Origin: CAYVQZ01 sp964453435
GTDB taxonomy: Bacteria; Abyssobacteria; SURF-5
Assembly: GCA_964453435.1 (NCBI GenBank)
Contig: CAYVQZ010000022.1
Location: 6,441 to 70,440, forward strand
DNA length: 64,000 bases
Direction of reading: 5' to 3'
In this document: positions 25,779 to 35,102 of the stretch, in pieces
How the letters are laid out: every line of letters begins with the position of its first letter
Numbering within the stretch: the stretch's first letter is position 1
The notes under the pieces: generated by a model
What the model was told of the DNA's origin: nothing
Database searches by the model: none
Seen by the model: the letters and a program-made list of their open reading frames with translations, nothing else
Position numbers and translations under genes: made by a program

Positions 25779-27189
25779 AGTCTACCCGAAGAGCGGCGCG
25801 TGAGTTTGCCTTCAGCATAAATCGTCGGTCTATGACGTGTCCCATCACCCACATGATGGCGCCGTTGGACAAAAGCAGTGGTACCCCGTCGCGCAGAAAC
25901 CGGGGAATCTTCTTGTCAATGAAAAGGTCTTTCAGTTTCTTTTCTCCTCGCATTCCAAGCGGGCGAAACGTGTCGCCGGCGCGTCTGGAGCGCACCTCGA
26001 GCGGCAGACGGACGGCATCCAGCTCAAAGTACTGGCGGGTGGCCGAGCACCTTCGGATAAGGCTCGATGGGGATGCAATCTTCTTCAGAACTTTTGTTTT
26101 CACAACGACATCGAACTGGGGAACGGGGGTCTGAGCGTCGAGAGCGACGGCGACAGCGGTTTTCCTGATGCCGGAGCGCGTTCCGGCTGCAGTAATGAGA
26201 CCGAACCCGCCGCTTACCTCCATGCGGAGTTTCCCGGGCATTTCAAGACGTCCGGCGCCTGCCCGGACGAGCGAATCGGCCTTGGCATGGTGACGAGCTT
26301 CCAGCATGGGCGCATTTGGTTTCGCGCGGAGGATGAGGCGCGAAATGATTCTTTTCCTCAACGCGGGATGCATTGCGGCGAGAAGGTCGGCGTGAAAAAG
26401 AATCCAATGTGCCTTTTCCTCCACAATCATCTCAGCGGTGAGAAGCCTGGCCTCTGCGTCAACGAAGTCCCTTTCTGTCGCAAGCGCGGCCGCTGTCGTT
26501 ACGAGCCGCTCCTTCACTTGCGGGTTGTATTCCCGTTCCAGGTGTGGCAGCAGTTCCAGACGAATCTTGTTGCGCAGGAAATCGACCGATTCGTTCGACG
26601 CGTCTTTCCGGAATTTCAGCTTGCGGGTTCTCAGATATGCGATGACATCCTTTTTCCAAGCGTTGATGAGAGGACGAATGATGCGCGGGCCCTTCTCTCC
26701 TGCGAGAAATCTGGCTGGCGGAATGCCTGCGAGACCGTCGGAACCCGAACCTCGAATCAACCTCATGATTATTGTCTCCGCTTGATCGTCCGCCGTGTGG
26801 CCGACCGCGATTTTGCTTGCGCCCAGAGACGCGCACGCACGCGACAAAAAATCGTAGCGAAGCGTCCTTCCCGCCGTTTCAATTGAAAGTTTTTGTTCCT
26901 TCGCGAACTCGCCTGCATCCGCTGCGCCCGATGCGAATGCGATGCCGCGCCGATTGGCGATTTCTTTGGCGAATCGGGCATCCTCCTCCGCTTCTCTGCC
27001 GCGCAGTCTGTGGTTGAAATGGGCAGCGCATACCGTGTGGGAGTATCGCGGCCGGAGTTCGAGGAGCACATCGAGGAGGCAAATCGAGTCGGGTCCTCCT
27101 GAAAGAGCGACCAGAACTGTTTCTCCCTCGGCCAGCATTCTGTGTCTATCGATTGTCTCGACAACTATTTGCAGCAAATCTTTTCGCAT
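25747..27189 (-). CDS. tilS: tRNA(Ile)-lysidine synthase
   Basis: The enzyme attaches lysine to C34 of tRNA-Ile(CAU) so that it reads AUA. The N-terminal N-type ATP pyrophosphatase has VALSGGPDSICLL (PP-loop SGGxDS), AAHFNHRLRGREAEED and VGHTADDQAETIIMRLIRGSG. The C-terminal domain ends with RRAGDTFRPLGMRGEKKLKDLF, the TilS_C signature. The frame extends upstream to 27306, but homology begins at ATG 27189, giving 480 residues. No good Shine-Dalgarno precedes it. Confidence 0.95.
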   Translation of the reverse strand: MRKDLLQIVVETIDRHRMLAEGETVLVALSGGPDSICLLDVLLELRPRYSHTVCAAHFNHRLRGREAEEDARFAKEIANRRGIAFASGAADAGEFAKEQKLSIETAGRTLRYDFLSRACASLGASKIAVGHTADDQAETIIMRLIRGSGSDGLAGIPPARFLAGEKGPRIIRPLINAWKKDVIAYLRTRKLKFRKDASNESVDFLRNKIRLELLPHLEREYNPQVKERLVTTAAALATERDFVDAEARLLTAEMIVEEKAHWILFHADLLAAMHPALRKRIISRLILRAKPNAPMLEARHHAKADSLVRAGAGRLEMPGKLRMEVSGGFGLITAAGTRSGIRKTAVAVALDAQTPVPQFDVVVKTKVLKKIASPSSLIRRCSATRQYFELDAVRLPLEVRSRRAGDTFRPLGMRGEKKLKDLFIDKKIPRFLRDGVPLLLSNGAIMWVMGHVIDRRFMLKANSRAALRVDYEKRTPFHTP

Positions 27190-27340
27190 ATGATAAATAT
27201 ACCATTTTGGCGGCGGCGCATCAATGAGGCCGAGAGAAGGGAAGGACATGCGGGAGATGGAACGATGACCGTTGAAGCGCCGCGTGAAGGCCGGAAGCGG
27301 TCCCAACTGGCCTCCCGGCGCCAGGAAAACGACGCGGTCG

Positions 27341-27622
27341 CTAGTCAGTCCCTTTCTTCCATTTTCCCCTGTCTTTTTTCCAGTTTTTGAGCAGAAAGGC
27401 TACCCGTTTGACGCCTTTGGCTCGCAGGATGGTTGTCTCGATAACACCGAGCAGCCTGGCCTCTTCTCGCTCGCTCATTTCGCGCGGAGGGACCTTCTTC
27501 AACTCGCCTCGCACGGTAACCGCGCCGGACGCCGTGCTCACGCCGAGCGACGAAATGTCGAGATTGTTTTCCACCAGAATCCTTCTCACCCTCGAGTTTA
27601 TTTTCAGGTCCTCTTCTGACAT
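27341..27622 (-). CDS. Small BON-like domain protein
   Basis: This 93-residue protein begins MSEEDLKINSRVRRILVENN. DISSLGVSTASGAVTVRGEL follows, a compact alpha-beta-beta pattern like a BON domain. The C-terminus is a basic tail (FLLKNWKKDRGKWKKGTD). The frame is open upstream to 27853 but has no ATG there. ATG 27622 has GGAG 7 nt upstream. There is no signal peptide, so it is probably cytoplasmic and may bind nucleic acid or phospholipid. A promoter at 27733-27762 would leave a leader of about 100 nt. BON is a pattern-level call. Confidence 0.55.
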   Translation of the reverse strand: MSEEDLKINSRVRRILVENNLDISSLGVSTASGAVTVRGELKKVPPREMSEREEARLLGVIETTILRAKGVKRVAFLLKNWKKDRGKWKKGTD

Positions 27623-27732
27623 TCGGAACTCCACAAACCGGCAAGACGGACAGATAACCCTTTTTAAGATGAGCCGGCGGCGCCGCTCAGCAAACCGCCA
27701 AAGATGTTCAAAGGGAACATGAATCAGAAGAT

Positions 27733-27762
27733 AATTTATCAGTGACAGACGAAAACAGTCAA
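27733..27762 (-). promoter_or_regulatory. Sigma-70-type promoter for the small BON-like gene
   Basis: On the minus strand: -35 TTGACT (27757-27762), 18-nt spacer, -10 TAAATT (27733-27738). It is divergent from the promoter at 27819-27847; the two -35 boxes are 56 bases apart. Confidence 0.55.
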
Positions 27763-27818
27763 GCGCGAGCGGACGGCGCGAGCGGAGAGCATGGCGCCCA
27801 CCCTCGGCGATTCTTCGG

Positions 27819-27847
27819 TTGAGAAGGCCTTTTGATTCTGTTATAAT
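27819..27847 (+). promoter_or_regulatory. Strong sigma-70-type promoter for the ATP-grasp gene
   Basis: -35 TTGAGA (27819-27824), 17-nt spacer, consensus -10 TATAAT (27842-27847). The promoter lies inside the longest frame of the downstream gene, so that gene must start after about 27855. This supports GTG 27888. Confidence 0.75.
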
Positions 27848-27887
27848 CCACACGATTCTTTGGCTCCAACAATTACGAAGGGGAATC

Positions 27888-29273
27888 GTGGGTACCCGTC
27901 TTGGAAGCGAGTTCCGGCTCGAATCGAAACTGTCCGACCTTTACGCAGACCTCAATGCAATCCTTCGAGCGAACAAAGCGGCCGTCAAGGACGAAGTCGA
28001 GCGATTCAAGCAGAAAGCCGCGGAAAACCATCTGCAGTACGCCGGCCGTGCGCTCTTGATAGCCTTTTATCCGTTCATCGTAACGGCGGCCCAAGCCCGT
28101 TCCATCGCCGGCGTGGCGGAATCGATGCTCGGACTGGCGGAGAGAACCACCCGCCTGTTTCTCGAGGAAGAATCATTGAGGCAGCCATTCGGATTCGGCC
28201 CCGAGCAATTGAGGCTGATCGAGGCGCATCCGGGATACGAGCTTTCGATTCCGTGCGCACGGTTCGATTCCTTCTTCGACGGACAATCGCTGCTCTTTTC
28301 GGAGCTGAATACCGACGGGGCATCCGGCATGGATGGAGCGGACAAGCTTCCCAAATTTCTGCTGGCTTCTCCCACCATGCAAGCCTTTTTTTCGAAATAT
28401 CCGGTCCGTGTATTTGATATCAATGAACGCGTTCTCGACACAATCTTGCAATGTTACCGCCAGTTTGTCGGAGGCAACGGCGTGTCATCGTCCCCACGCT
28501 TGGCAATTGTGGATTGGAACGATGTCCTGACATCGGAGGAATTTTTCGCATTTCGGGAATTCTGCGGCGAACGCGGCTACGAAGCCGTCGTGGCCGACCC
28601 GAGAGAGCTGGAATACAACGGTGAAGTTTTATCGCATAAAGGCCTGAAGATTGACATAATTTACAGAAGAGTCGTTTCGCTCGAACTCATCGAGCGACTG
28701 GACGAAGTAACGGCGATGATCGAGGCCTTCGTTGACCACAATGTTTGCATGGTCGGCTCGTTCCGCTCCGATGTGGCGTTCAACAAGAAAATATTCGAGG
28801 CGATGCAAAGCGGCGAGTTCGCCCGTTACTACAGCGAACGGGAACGCAGGCTGATTCATGAACACGTGCCGTGGACACGCTCCTTTGTCGATGCGGAATG
28901 CACATATCGGGGCCGGCAAACAAACATCACGGAGCTTGCCAGAGAAAACAAAGACAACTTTGTGCTGAAACCCGCCACGATGTACCAGGGAAGAGGGGTG
29001 AAGCTGGGCGTTCAGCATACTACCGAACAATGGGAGGACGCTCTCAAGGCGTGCCAGGCTGACGATTTCGTGCTCCAGGAATTGCTTCCGATACCTTCTC
29101 TCCCGATTGGCGTGTGGAACGACGAACTGGAAATGGAGGAGCGGCTGATTCATCTGGGGGAATTTGTGTTTGGAGGAGGGTTCTGCGGCTTTTACTGCCG
29201 TGCGTCCGATGTCCCGGTCGTGAACAGCCACAGCAAGGAACTGCTTGTTCCCTGCTTTGTCCTGGAAGATTGA
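27888..29273 (+). CDS. Circularly permuted ATP-grasp-like protein
   Basis: This 461-residue protein resembles the circularly permuted ATP-grasp / glutathionylspermidine-synthase-like families. IPCARFDSFFDGQSLLFSELNTDG and IDIIYRRV precede the ATP-site strand DNFVLKPATMYQGRGVKLG. FVLQELLPIP follows, and the C-terminal FVFGGGFCGFYCRASDVPVV is a typical final strand. Such enzymes form amide or peptide bonds using an acyl phosphate; substrates are unknown. GTG 27888 is chosen because the TATAAT promoter at 27842 excludes upstream starts and GAAGGGGA (27877-27884) precedes it. It is followed 9 bases later by an amidohydrolase. Confidence 0.7.
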   Translation: MGTRLGSEFRLESKLSDLYADLNAILRANKAAVKDEVERFKQKAAENHLQYAGRALLIAFYPFIVTAAQARSIAGVAESMLGLAERTTRLFLEEESLRQPFGFGPEQLRLIEAHPGYELSIPCARFDSFFDGQSLLFSELNTDGASGMDGADKLPKFLLASPTMQAFFSKYPVRVFDINERVLDTILQCYRQFVGGNGVSSSPRLAIVDWNDVLTSEEFFAFREFCGERGYEAVVADPRELEYNGEVLSHKGLKIDIIYRRVVSLELIERLDEVTAMIEAFVDHNVCMVGSFRSDVAFNKKIFEAMQSGEFARYYSERERRLIHEHVPWTRSFVDAECTYRGRQTNITELARENKDNFVLKPATMYQGRGVKLGVQHTTEQWEDALKACQADDFVLQELLPIPSLPIGVWNDELEMEERLIHLGEFVFGGGFCGFYCRASDVPVVNSHSKELLVPCFVLED

Positions 29274-29282
29274 GGTCTGCGA

Positions 29283-30131
29283 ATGCCAAAAAAAAGCGCG
29301 ACAACCGAGAAAAATTCGAAAGTCATCGACGCCCACGTGCATATTAATTTCGAGCGCCCGTTGTCGCAGGAATTAGCGGCAAAAATAGGGCTCACGTACA
29401 CACCGGAGGGACTGCTCCGGGACATGGACGATAACAATGTGGTTCGCGCCCTTGTCATGACTGTGCCGGGGCAAATTGAGACTGCGAAACGATTCGCCAA
29501 ACAGTTTCCTGAACGATTCTGGGTTGCCGGCTCGGCCGATCCCAAGAATCTTACGGATGACTACCTCATGGCGCTCGAATCGGACATGGCCGACGGCTCC
29601 ATTCGCGCCATCAAATTCTACGTCGGCTACCAGCACTATTATCCGGATGACGAGGATTGCGTGCCGATTTATGAACTCGCCATGAAACACGACGTGCCCG
29701 TCATCTTTCACACCGGCGACTGCGTGAGCGCGATGGCGCGTTTGCGTTTCTCGCATCCGCTCAATATTGACGAACTGGCCTTTCGTTTTCCCGAGTTGAA
29801 GATTGTGATGGCGCACATGGGAAACCCCTGGCTCCATGATGCGGCCGAAGTTATCTATAAAAACGAAAACGTTTACGCCGACCTCTCCGGAATCATAACC
29901 GGCTTGCCCGACGCGTACTGTGATGAATACCGGGAGTGGATTCGGAATCAGTTGCAGGGAGCTATCTACTATTGTGGCGCCGACAACCTGTTGTTTGGAA
30001 CCGATTACTGCCTCGCGTCGCATGCCGATGCCATCGATTTCTTCTCCCGCCTGAAAATCAAGGAAAACGATTTTCCGAAGATTTTTTATGAGAACGCCTT
30101 GAGGCTGTTCGGCAGAGGCGAGAACGTATGA
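29283..30131 (+). CDS. Amidohydrolase family 2 (COG2159-type) metal-dependent hydrolase
   Basis: This 282-residue TIM-barrel hydrolase has metal ligands in VIDAHVHINFERP (HxH) and VIFHTGDC. VMAHMGNPWLHDAAEVI and LLFGTDYCL (final Asp) complete the set. The family includes decarboxylases and hydrolases of ring or amide bonds, so the substrate cannot be named. It starts 9 bases after the ATP-grasp stop and is probably co-transcribed. An amide-bond-making and an amide-cleaving enzyme side by side suggest one small-molecule pathway (inference). Confidence 0.82.
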   Translation: MPKKSATTEKNSKVIDAHVHINFERPLSQELAAKIGLTYTPEGLLRDMDDNNVVRALVMTVPGQIETAKRFAKQFPERFWVAGSADPKNLTDDYLMALESDMADGSIRAIKFYVGYQHYYPDDEDCVPIYELAMKHDVPVIFHTGDCVSAMARLRFSHPLNIDELAFRFPELKIVMAHMGNPWLHDAAEVIYKNENVYADLSGIITGLPDAYCDEYREWIRNQLQGAIYYCGADNLLFGTDYCLASHADAIDFFSRLKIKENDFPKIFYENALRLFGRGENV

Positions 30132-30180
30132 ACCGCGAAACGAGGAATGGGCTATGAATCTGCCCACCGGTTGGCGATGC

Positions 30181-30224
30181 GGCTTATTGGGAGACACCAT
30201 GGCGCATCCTGTCCCCAATAAGCC
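30181..30224. other. Long inverted repeat between amidohydrolase and MBL genes
   Basis: GGCTTATTGGGAGACA (30181-30196) pairs with TGTCCCCAATAAGCC (30210-30224). That gives a 15-bp stem with one bulged A and a 13-nt loop. No T-tract follows directly, although TTTTTT occurs at 30263-30268. It may be a terminator, a regulatory RNA structure or a small repeat. Confidence 0.55.
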
Positions 30225-30358
30225 GGGCCGAGAGCGTCGCTCGCGGGCCATTCGTGCAAACCGTTTTTTGAGGCCTTTTGTTATTCCAATCGTGGGATAG
30301 GTTCCCCTGTTCCGCCTGCCGCGACCCATGAGAGCATCACAGAGAAAAGGAGGCAGAA

Positions 30359-30985
30359 ATGATTTTCAAGCAGATACCGGTCGGCATGATGGCGAATTTC
30401 ACATACGTCCTCGGGTGCGAGAAAACGAGGAAGGCTGCAGTTGTGGACCCGCCCTCCGATATATCGGACATCATAAAGGTCGCAACGGAAAATGGTTTGA
30501 ACATAGAATTCATAATTGCGACTCACAGCCATTCCGACCACACGGAAGGCATCCGCTCGCTCGTTCGGCAAACCGGCGCAAAAGTGGCCGTACACAAGGA
30601 AGACGCTCCAAGTCTCGAGCGACGCAACATTCCGACCGACAGACTTGTCGGAGACGGCGATGAACTGATGGTGGGCGATATCCGGATTGAAATTCTGCAC
30701 ACGCCCGGCCATACACCCGGCAGCATATGCCTGCTGGCGGACAAAAAGCTCCTGACCGGTGACACCTTGTTTGTCGGTAACTGTGGCCGCAGCGACCTTC
30801 CCGGCGGCAGCGCCAGACACCTGTATCAGAGCCTGCATGAGAAACTGAAGAAATTGCGGGACGATATCGAAGTGTACCCGGGCCATGACTACGGCGACCG
30901 GCCCGCCTCAACGATAGCACGCGAAAAGGCGACGAACCCCACACTGACCTGCAAGTCATACGAAGAATTTGAGAGGGTCCCCTGA
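30359..30985 (+). CDS. MBL-fold metallo-hydrolase (glyoxalase II-like)
   Basis: This 208-residue metallo-beta-lactamase-fold protein has the metal motif ATHSHSDHTEG (HxHxDH). HTPGHTPGSICLL gives the next His, TGDTLFVGNCGRSDL the bridging Asp and YPGHDYGDR the last His. The size and GRSD motif match the glyoxalase II / YcbL-like group that hydrolyses thioesters such as S-D-lactoylglutathione. The substrate is not certain. GGAGG lies directly upstream of the ATG. It converges with rpoD, and the shared terminator lies between them. Confidence 0.88.
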   Translation: MIFKQIPVGMMANFTYVLGCEKTRKAAVVDPPSDISDIIKVATENGLNIEFIIATHSHSDHTEGIRSLVRQTGAKVAVHKEDAPSLERRNIPTDRLVGDGDELMVGDIRIEILHTPGHTPGSICLLADKKLLTGDTLFVGNCGRSDLPGGSARHLYQSLHEKLKKLRDDIEVYPGHDYGDRPASTIAREKATNPTLTCKSYEEFERVP

Positions 30986-31156
30986 GTTCCGGAAAAAACG
31001 CGCGCCTGAATGGTTTCATGATACAACGAGGCATGCGCCCTCAAACCGTGGGACACACTCACAGTGAATCTGTTCGGCGGTTGTCCGGCCAAAGGGGTGC
31101 GAATGATGCCCGGGCCCCGCGTGGGGGCTGGTGTCTCCGAGAACAGGCATTGACAG

Positions 31157-31188
31157 AAAAGCCGGAATGCGCCGAAGCGCATTCCGGC
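31157..31188 (-). terminator. Rho-independent terminator of the hrcA-rpoD gene run
   Basis: Read on the minus strand, GCCGGAATGCGC pairs perfectly with GCGCATTCCGGC (12 bp) around a TTCG tetraloop closed by C-G, then TTTTCTG follows. The stem occupies 31161-31172 and 31177-31188, with the T-tract at 31157-31160. It sits 22 bases past the rpoD stop. With a short A-run on the other side it might also stop the convergent MBL transcript. Confidence 0.9.
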
Positions 31189-31209
31189 CGCAGCGAGTCT
31201 TTGACCTCT

Positions 31210-33057
31210 TTATTCGGTAACCGTCCAGTCGAGGAAGCTTTTCAGTTTGCGGCTTCGGGTCGGATGACGCATCTTCCGGATTGCTTTTGCTTCTATCTGC
31301 CGAACCCGCTCGCGCGTCACGTTGAAAACGCTGCCAACTTCTTCGAGAGTGCGGGGATAACCGTCGCCCAGGCCGAAACGGAGACGGAGAACTTTTTCTT
31401 CTCGCTCGGTGAGGGTTTTCAACACCTCTTCGAGTTTCTCCTGGAAAACGGTGAATGCGGCGGTATTGATGGGAGTCTCGATAGACCTGTCCTCTATGAA
31501 ATCGCCGAAACTGCTGTCGCCCTCATCGCCGATGGGCGTTTCAAGCGATATCGCCTCCTGCGCTATCTTCAGAATTCCCCGCACTTTTTCGACTTCCATC
31601 CGCATTGCCTCCGAGATTTCCTCGGGAGTCGGTTCTCTCCCGTACTCCTGAACGAGCCGGCGCGAGGTGCGGATCACTTTATTGATTGTTTCGATCATGT
31701 GGACCGGTATCCGGATTGTGCGGGCCTGGTCGGCGATTGCCCGAGTGATCGCCTGCCGAATCCACCATGTCGCGTAGGTTGAGAACTTGTACCCCCGGCG
31801 GTACTCGAATTTGTCAACAGCCTTCATGAGGCCTATGTTGCCTTCCTGTATCAGGTCGAGGAACGACATCCCGCGATTCGTATACTTCTTCGCGATGCTC
31901 ACGACGAGACGCAGGTTGGCTTCCACAAGGTCCATCTTGGCCCGGTAAATCTCGGCCTCGTTATTTTCGATTCGTGTTATCAGTCCGTACAGCCCCTGTT
32001 TGGTCAGTCGTGTCTCGTGATAGATCGTGTTCAGGCGCCGCTTCGCGTTATGGAGTTTCCTTTCGAGTTCGACGAAGCGGCCCAATGAAACGGGGATTCG
32101 CCGAGCCAAACGCTTCGAGTCGATCTGTCGCCGGCGCAGTTTTTTCCCGAGGTCTTCAATTTTGTCTGCGCTCAGCTTCAACTCGTCTTCGATGGTCTTT
32201 ATCTCCTGCTCGGCCGTTTTGACCTTCCCGCGGAGATTCTTTATTTTTGTGGCTATCCTGTTGACCTCTTTGATCTTGAGATTCAACTCGCGGAGCGCCG
32301 CGGCCTCTCTTGTCCGGATTGTCGCGATCTCGCTCCGCAGCCGGTTCTTGGTTTTGGAGCCGAGCCGGGGTCTCTGCAGGCTTTTTTCCAGCCTGCGAAT
32401 CGACGCCTCGCTCTTGTGCAGTAAATCGATGATCTTCGGGAGGCGGGCCTCGAGCTCCTTCAGCTTTTTGTCATCATCTTCTCGCGAAACGCTCTCCAGC
32501 GAGAGTTTTCCCCTGACTATTTTCTGGAGGAGCGGCAGTATCTCTTTCAGCCCGTATGGGGTCCGGATGATTGTCTCCCGCAGGCCGTTCTCGGCTTTTT
32601 CGATGTTTTGGGCTATTCGAACTTCTTCATCTTTGGTCAAGAGAGGAACGCGTCCCATTTCTCTGAGATACATCCGCACGGGGTCGTCCGCTCGGTCCAC
32701 GCGGGAGGGCGCAAATTCTCTTTCCTCTTCGTCTTCTTCGATTGCGGCCTCTTCCGGCTCTTCGAGCTTCAGCGTATCCACAACATCAATGTCGTGGTCG
32801 CCAAGCGTAAGCAGTATCTCGTCGATTTCGCCGGAGGAAACGACATCGTCCGGAAGCATATCATTGATTTCGTCGTAGGTAAGTTGTCCGCGCTTTTTGC
32901 CTTTCTCGATGAGCTCCTGAACAACATCGCTCTCTCTCACCTTTTTTTCAAGAGTTCTTTCCACACTATCACCCTTTTGAATAGTCTCTTTTGCGCTCTG
33001 CTTCTGCGGCGCTTTCGGTTGAGCCTTCTCCCTTTTCTGTTGCGTCCGTTTGGACAC
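31210..33057 (-). CDS. rpoD: RNA polymerase primary sigma factor RpoD (sigma-70)
   Basis: This 615-residue group 1 sigma factor carries DDPVRMYLREMGRVPLLTKD (region 1.2). A long helical, coiled-coil-prone insertion follows (about 125-330). Region 2 has EANLRLVVSIAKKYTNRGM, then DLIQEGNIGLMKAV and YKFSTYATWWIRQAITRAI. Region 4.2 is TLEEVGSVFNVTRERVRQIE. A short acidic N-terminal region 1.1 is also present. GTG 33057 lacks a nearby Shine-Dalgarno. GGGAGG at 33097-33102 is instead 9 nt from an in-frame ATA (33087), and the ten intervening Lys-rich codons look native, so the true N-terminus may be longer. It follows dnaG, as in many bacteria. Confidence 0.97.
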   Translation of the reverse strand: MSKRTQQKREKAQPKAPQKQSAKETIQKGDSVERTLEKKVRESDVVQELIEKGKKRGQLTYDEINDMLPDDVVSSGEIDEILLTLGDHDIDVVDTLKLEEPEEAAIEEDEEEREFAPSRVDRADDPVRMYLREMGRVPLLTKDEEVRIAQNIEKAENGLRETIIRTPYGLKEILPLLQKIVRGKLSLESVSREDDDKKLKELEARLPKIIDLLHKSEASIRRLEKSLQRPRLGSKTKNRLRSEIATIRTREAAALRELNLKIKEVNRIATKIKNLRGKVKTAEQEIKTIEDELKLSADKIEDLGKKLRRRQIDSKRLARRIPVSLGRFVELERKLHNAKRRLNTIYHETRLTKQGLYGLITRIENNEAEIYRAKMDLVEANLRLVVSIAKKYTNRGMSFLDLIQEGNIGLMKAVDKFEYRRGYKFSTYATWWIRQAITRAIADQARTIRIPVHMIETINKVIRTSRRLVQEYGREPTPEEISEAMRMEVEKVRGILKIAQEAISLETPIGDEGDSSFGDFIEDRSIETPINTAAFTVFQEKLEEVLKTLTEREEKVLRLRFGLGDGYPRTLEEVGSVFNVTRERVRQIEAKAIRKMRHPTRSRKLKSFLDWTVTE

Positions 33058-33154
33058 AGCTTTCTTTTTTACCTTTTTCGAAGTTATTCTTCCCGACCTC
33101 CCTTTTCAGGAATTTTGCCGCCGTGCCTCGCAGAGACCCGGGTGCGCCCGTCCG

Positions 33155-35080
33155 TCATCCGCTGCATTCGGCCGCGTTTCTCTTCTTCCACTCGTTCACA
33201 AGCTTGGCGTCGCCGGCGCGTTCTGCCCTGCGCATCTCTCTTTCACGTATCTCCGCAATCGCCGAGGCCAATTTGTCGTCTTTGTTCTCGACGTCACCGT
33301 AAACCGGTATCTCTTTCATTTGCTCCTTGATATTCTTCAGGCCCCGGTTCAATTCGGTCTTTCGCCTGTATAGCTCCGTGAGCAACTCGTGGTTGTTGGC
33401 TTTCTCGGCCTCCCGTATCTCTTTGAGCACATTCGCCAACGCCTCTTTTTTCTGATGACTCGCTATAAACGCGGTCCACCATTCGACGGGGTAGAAAGTT
33501 TCCGGACCCGCCTTATCAAAAACCAGACGCGAAAACATTCTCTGCGTGTCTTCATCCTGAATTCTGTCAAACAACGCATTCTCATTCGTTATGTCGGCGT
33601 TATCATCGAGAATCGTTTCAAGTATCTTTTTCAGAGCGTCGTTCCTGATAATCGTAAAATCCAGATTTTCGCGAACGATGCCTCGGTGCTCCGGACGCTC
33701 GAAAAGCATCCGAATCAGCCACATGCATTTTCTCTCATCGTGGCGAAGCTGGTTTTCCACACGGCGCGCTTCTACTTCTATTTTGTCCGTAAAACCGCTT
33801 TTTTGCGAGGCTTGGAGCAAAATTTCCGGCCGTATCTTCAGCCTGCTGGCCGCCAGCCTGAAATACTCCTCCCGCCTGATGGGGTCCGGAATTTTGGCGA
33901 CCAGGGAAGCCAAAGTGTTTGCGGTTTTCACCTTGCTCTCAATTTCATTCTCATCCCAGCCGGCGCGATCGCGCTCGACATAGAAATCCACGAACGTCAT
34001 GGCTTTATCAACAAGAGCTCTAAATGACTGCTCCCCTTGAGCTTGGACAAATTCGTCGGGGTCCTTGCCCGATGGCAGGAAGACGAATTTGACACCCAAA
34101 TCCTGAGCCAAAAGCACGTCGATGCCTCGGCCGGTCGCCGCTTTTCCGGCTGAATCGAAATCAAAAACAAACACCACGTCGGTCGTGTAACGCTTTAATA
34201 AACGAGCCTGCGATTGTGTGAAGGCTGTTCCCAGAGATGCAACAACGTTGTCAATTCCGTTCAATACGAGCCGGATAACGTCGGTATATCCCTCGACCAC
34301 AATCACAGGGTCATTATTCGACAAGTTCTTCTTTGCCCGATTCAGGTTGTAAAGGGTCTGCCCTTTCTGATAGATGGGCGTCTCGGGCGAATTGATGTAT
34401 TTTGGTTGATTTTCCTCGAGGGTTCTGCCTCCAAAGGCTATCACCTTTCCGGTGAGCCCGTGAATGGGAAACATTACCCTGTTGCGGAAAGCGTCGTACA
34501 AGCCACCTTCCGAATTTTTCTTCACCAAACCTCCCGTCAGCAGCAACTCCTCCGAAAACCCTTTCTTCTTGGCCGCACAGAGAAAGGAATCCCATCCCGC
34601 CGGCGCATACCCGAGAGAGAACTCTTTGACCGCGTTACCGGCTAAGTTTCTTTTTTTCAAATAGTTGCGTGCATTTTCGGCATCGGGAGAGTTCAGCAAG
34701 GCGCCGTGATAAAAGCGGGTCGCAAAATCGTACAACCCGAACAGGCTCTCCTTCAACCGTTCTTTTTCGGGAGCGCGGGATTCCTCTCGAACCTGGATTC
34801 CCAATCGGCCGGCGAGAAGCTTGACCGCCTCGCCAAAGGTCAGCCCCTCCTGCCGCATCAAGAACCCGAAGACATTGCCCCCGGCGCCGCACCCGAAACA
34901 ATGGTACAGTTGTTTTCCGGGGCTTACGACGAAGGACGGTGTCTTTTCCTGGTGGAAGGGACAGCATGCCTTGAAATTCGACCCGGCCTTGGTTAAGGTG
35001 ACGTATTCCGAAACCACCTGAACGATGTCGGCCTGGGAACGAACATATTCGATTGTATCAGGTGAAATGCCCTGTGCCAT
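33155..35080 (-). CDS. dnaG: DNA primase
   Basis: This 641-residue protein makes RNA primers for replication. The N-terminal zinc finger is C40-H43-C61-C64 (ACCPFHQEKTPSF, YHCFGCGAGGNV). The RNA-polymerase core has GRTLEENQPKYINSPETP and the TOPRIM residues VVEGYTDVIRL and FVFDFDSAGKAA, with the catalytic Glu and Asp residues. The C-terminal ~200 residues form the helicase-binding part. Length is normal. It is directly upstream of rpoD (97-base gap), the classic macromolecular-synthesis order, although rpsU is absent. Confidence 0.97.
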   Translation of the reverse strand: MAQGISPDTIEYVRSQADIVQVVSEYVTLTKAGSNFKACCPFHQEKTPSFVVSPGKQLYHCFGCGAGGNVFGFLMRQEGLTFGEAVKLLAGRLGIQVREESRAPEKERLKESLFGLYDFATRFYHGALLNSPDAENARNYLKKRNLAGNAVKEFSLGYAPAGWDSFLCAAKKKGFSEELLLTGGLVKKNSEGGLYDAFRNRVMFPIHGLTGKVIAFGGRTLEENQPKYINSPETPIYQKGQTLYNLNRAKKNLSNNDPVIVVEGYTDVIRLVLNGIDNVVASLGTAFTQSQARLLKRYTTDVVFVFDFDSAGKAATGRGIDVLLAQDLGVKFVFLPSGKDPDEFVQAQGEQSFRALVDKAMTFVDFYVERDRAGWDENEIESKVKTANTLASLVAKIPDPIRREEYFRLAASRLKIRPEILLQASQKSGFTDKIEVEARRVENQLRHDERKCMWLIRMLFERPEHRGIVRENLDFTIIRNDALKKILETILDDNADITNENALFDRIQDEDTQRMFSRLVFDKAGPETFYPVEWWTAFIASHQKKEALANVLKEIREAEKANNHELLTELYRRKTELNRGLKNIKEQMKEIPVYGDVENKDDKLASAIAEIREREMRRAERAGDAKLVNEWKKRNAAECSG

Positions 35081-35102
35081 ACCGTTGCTGCTATTATTGC
35101 TC

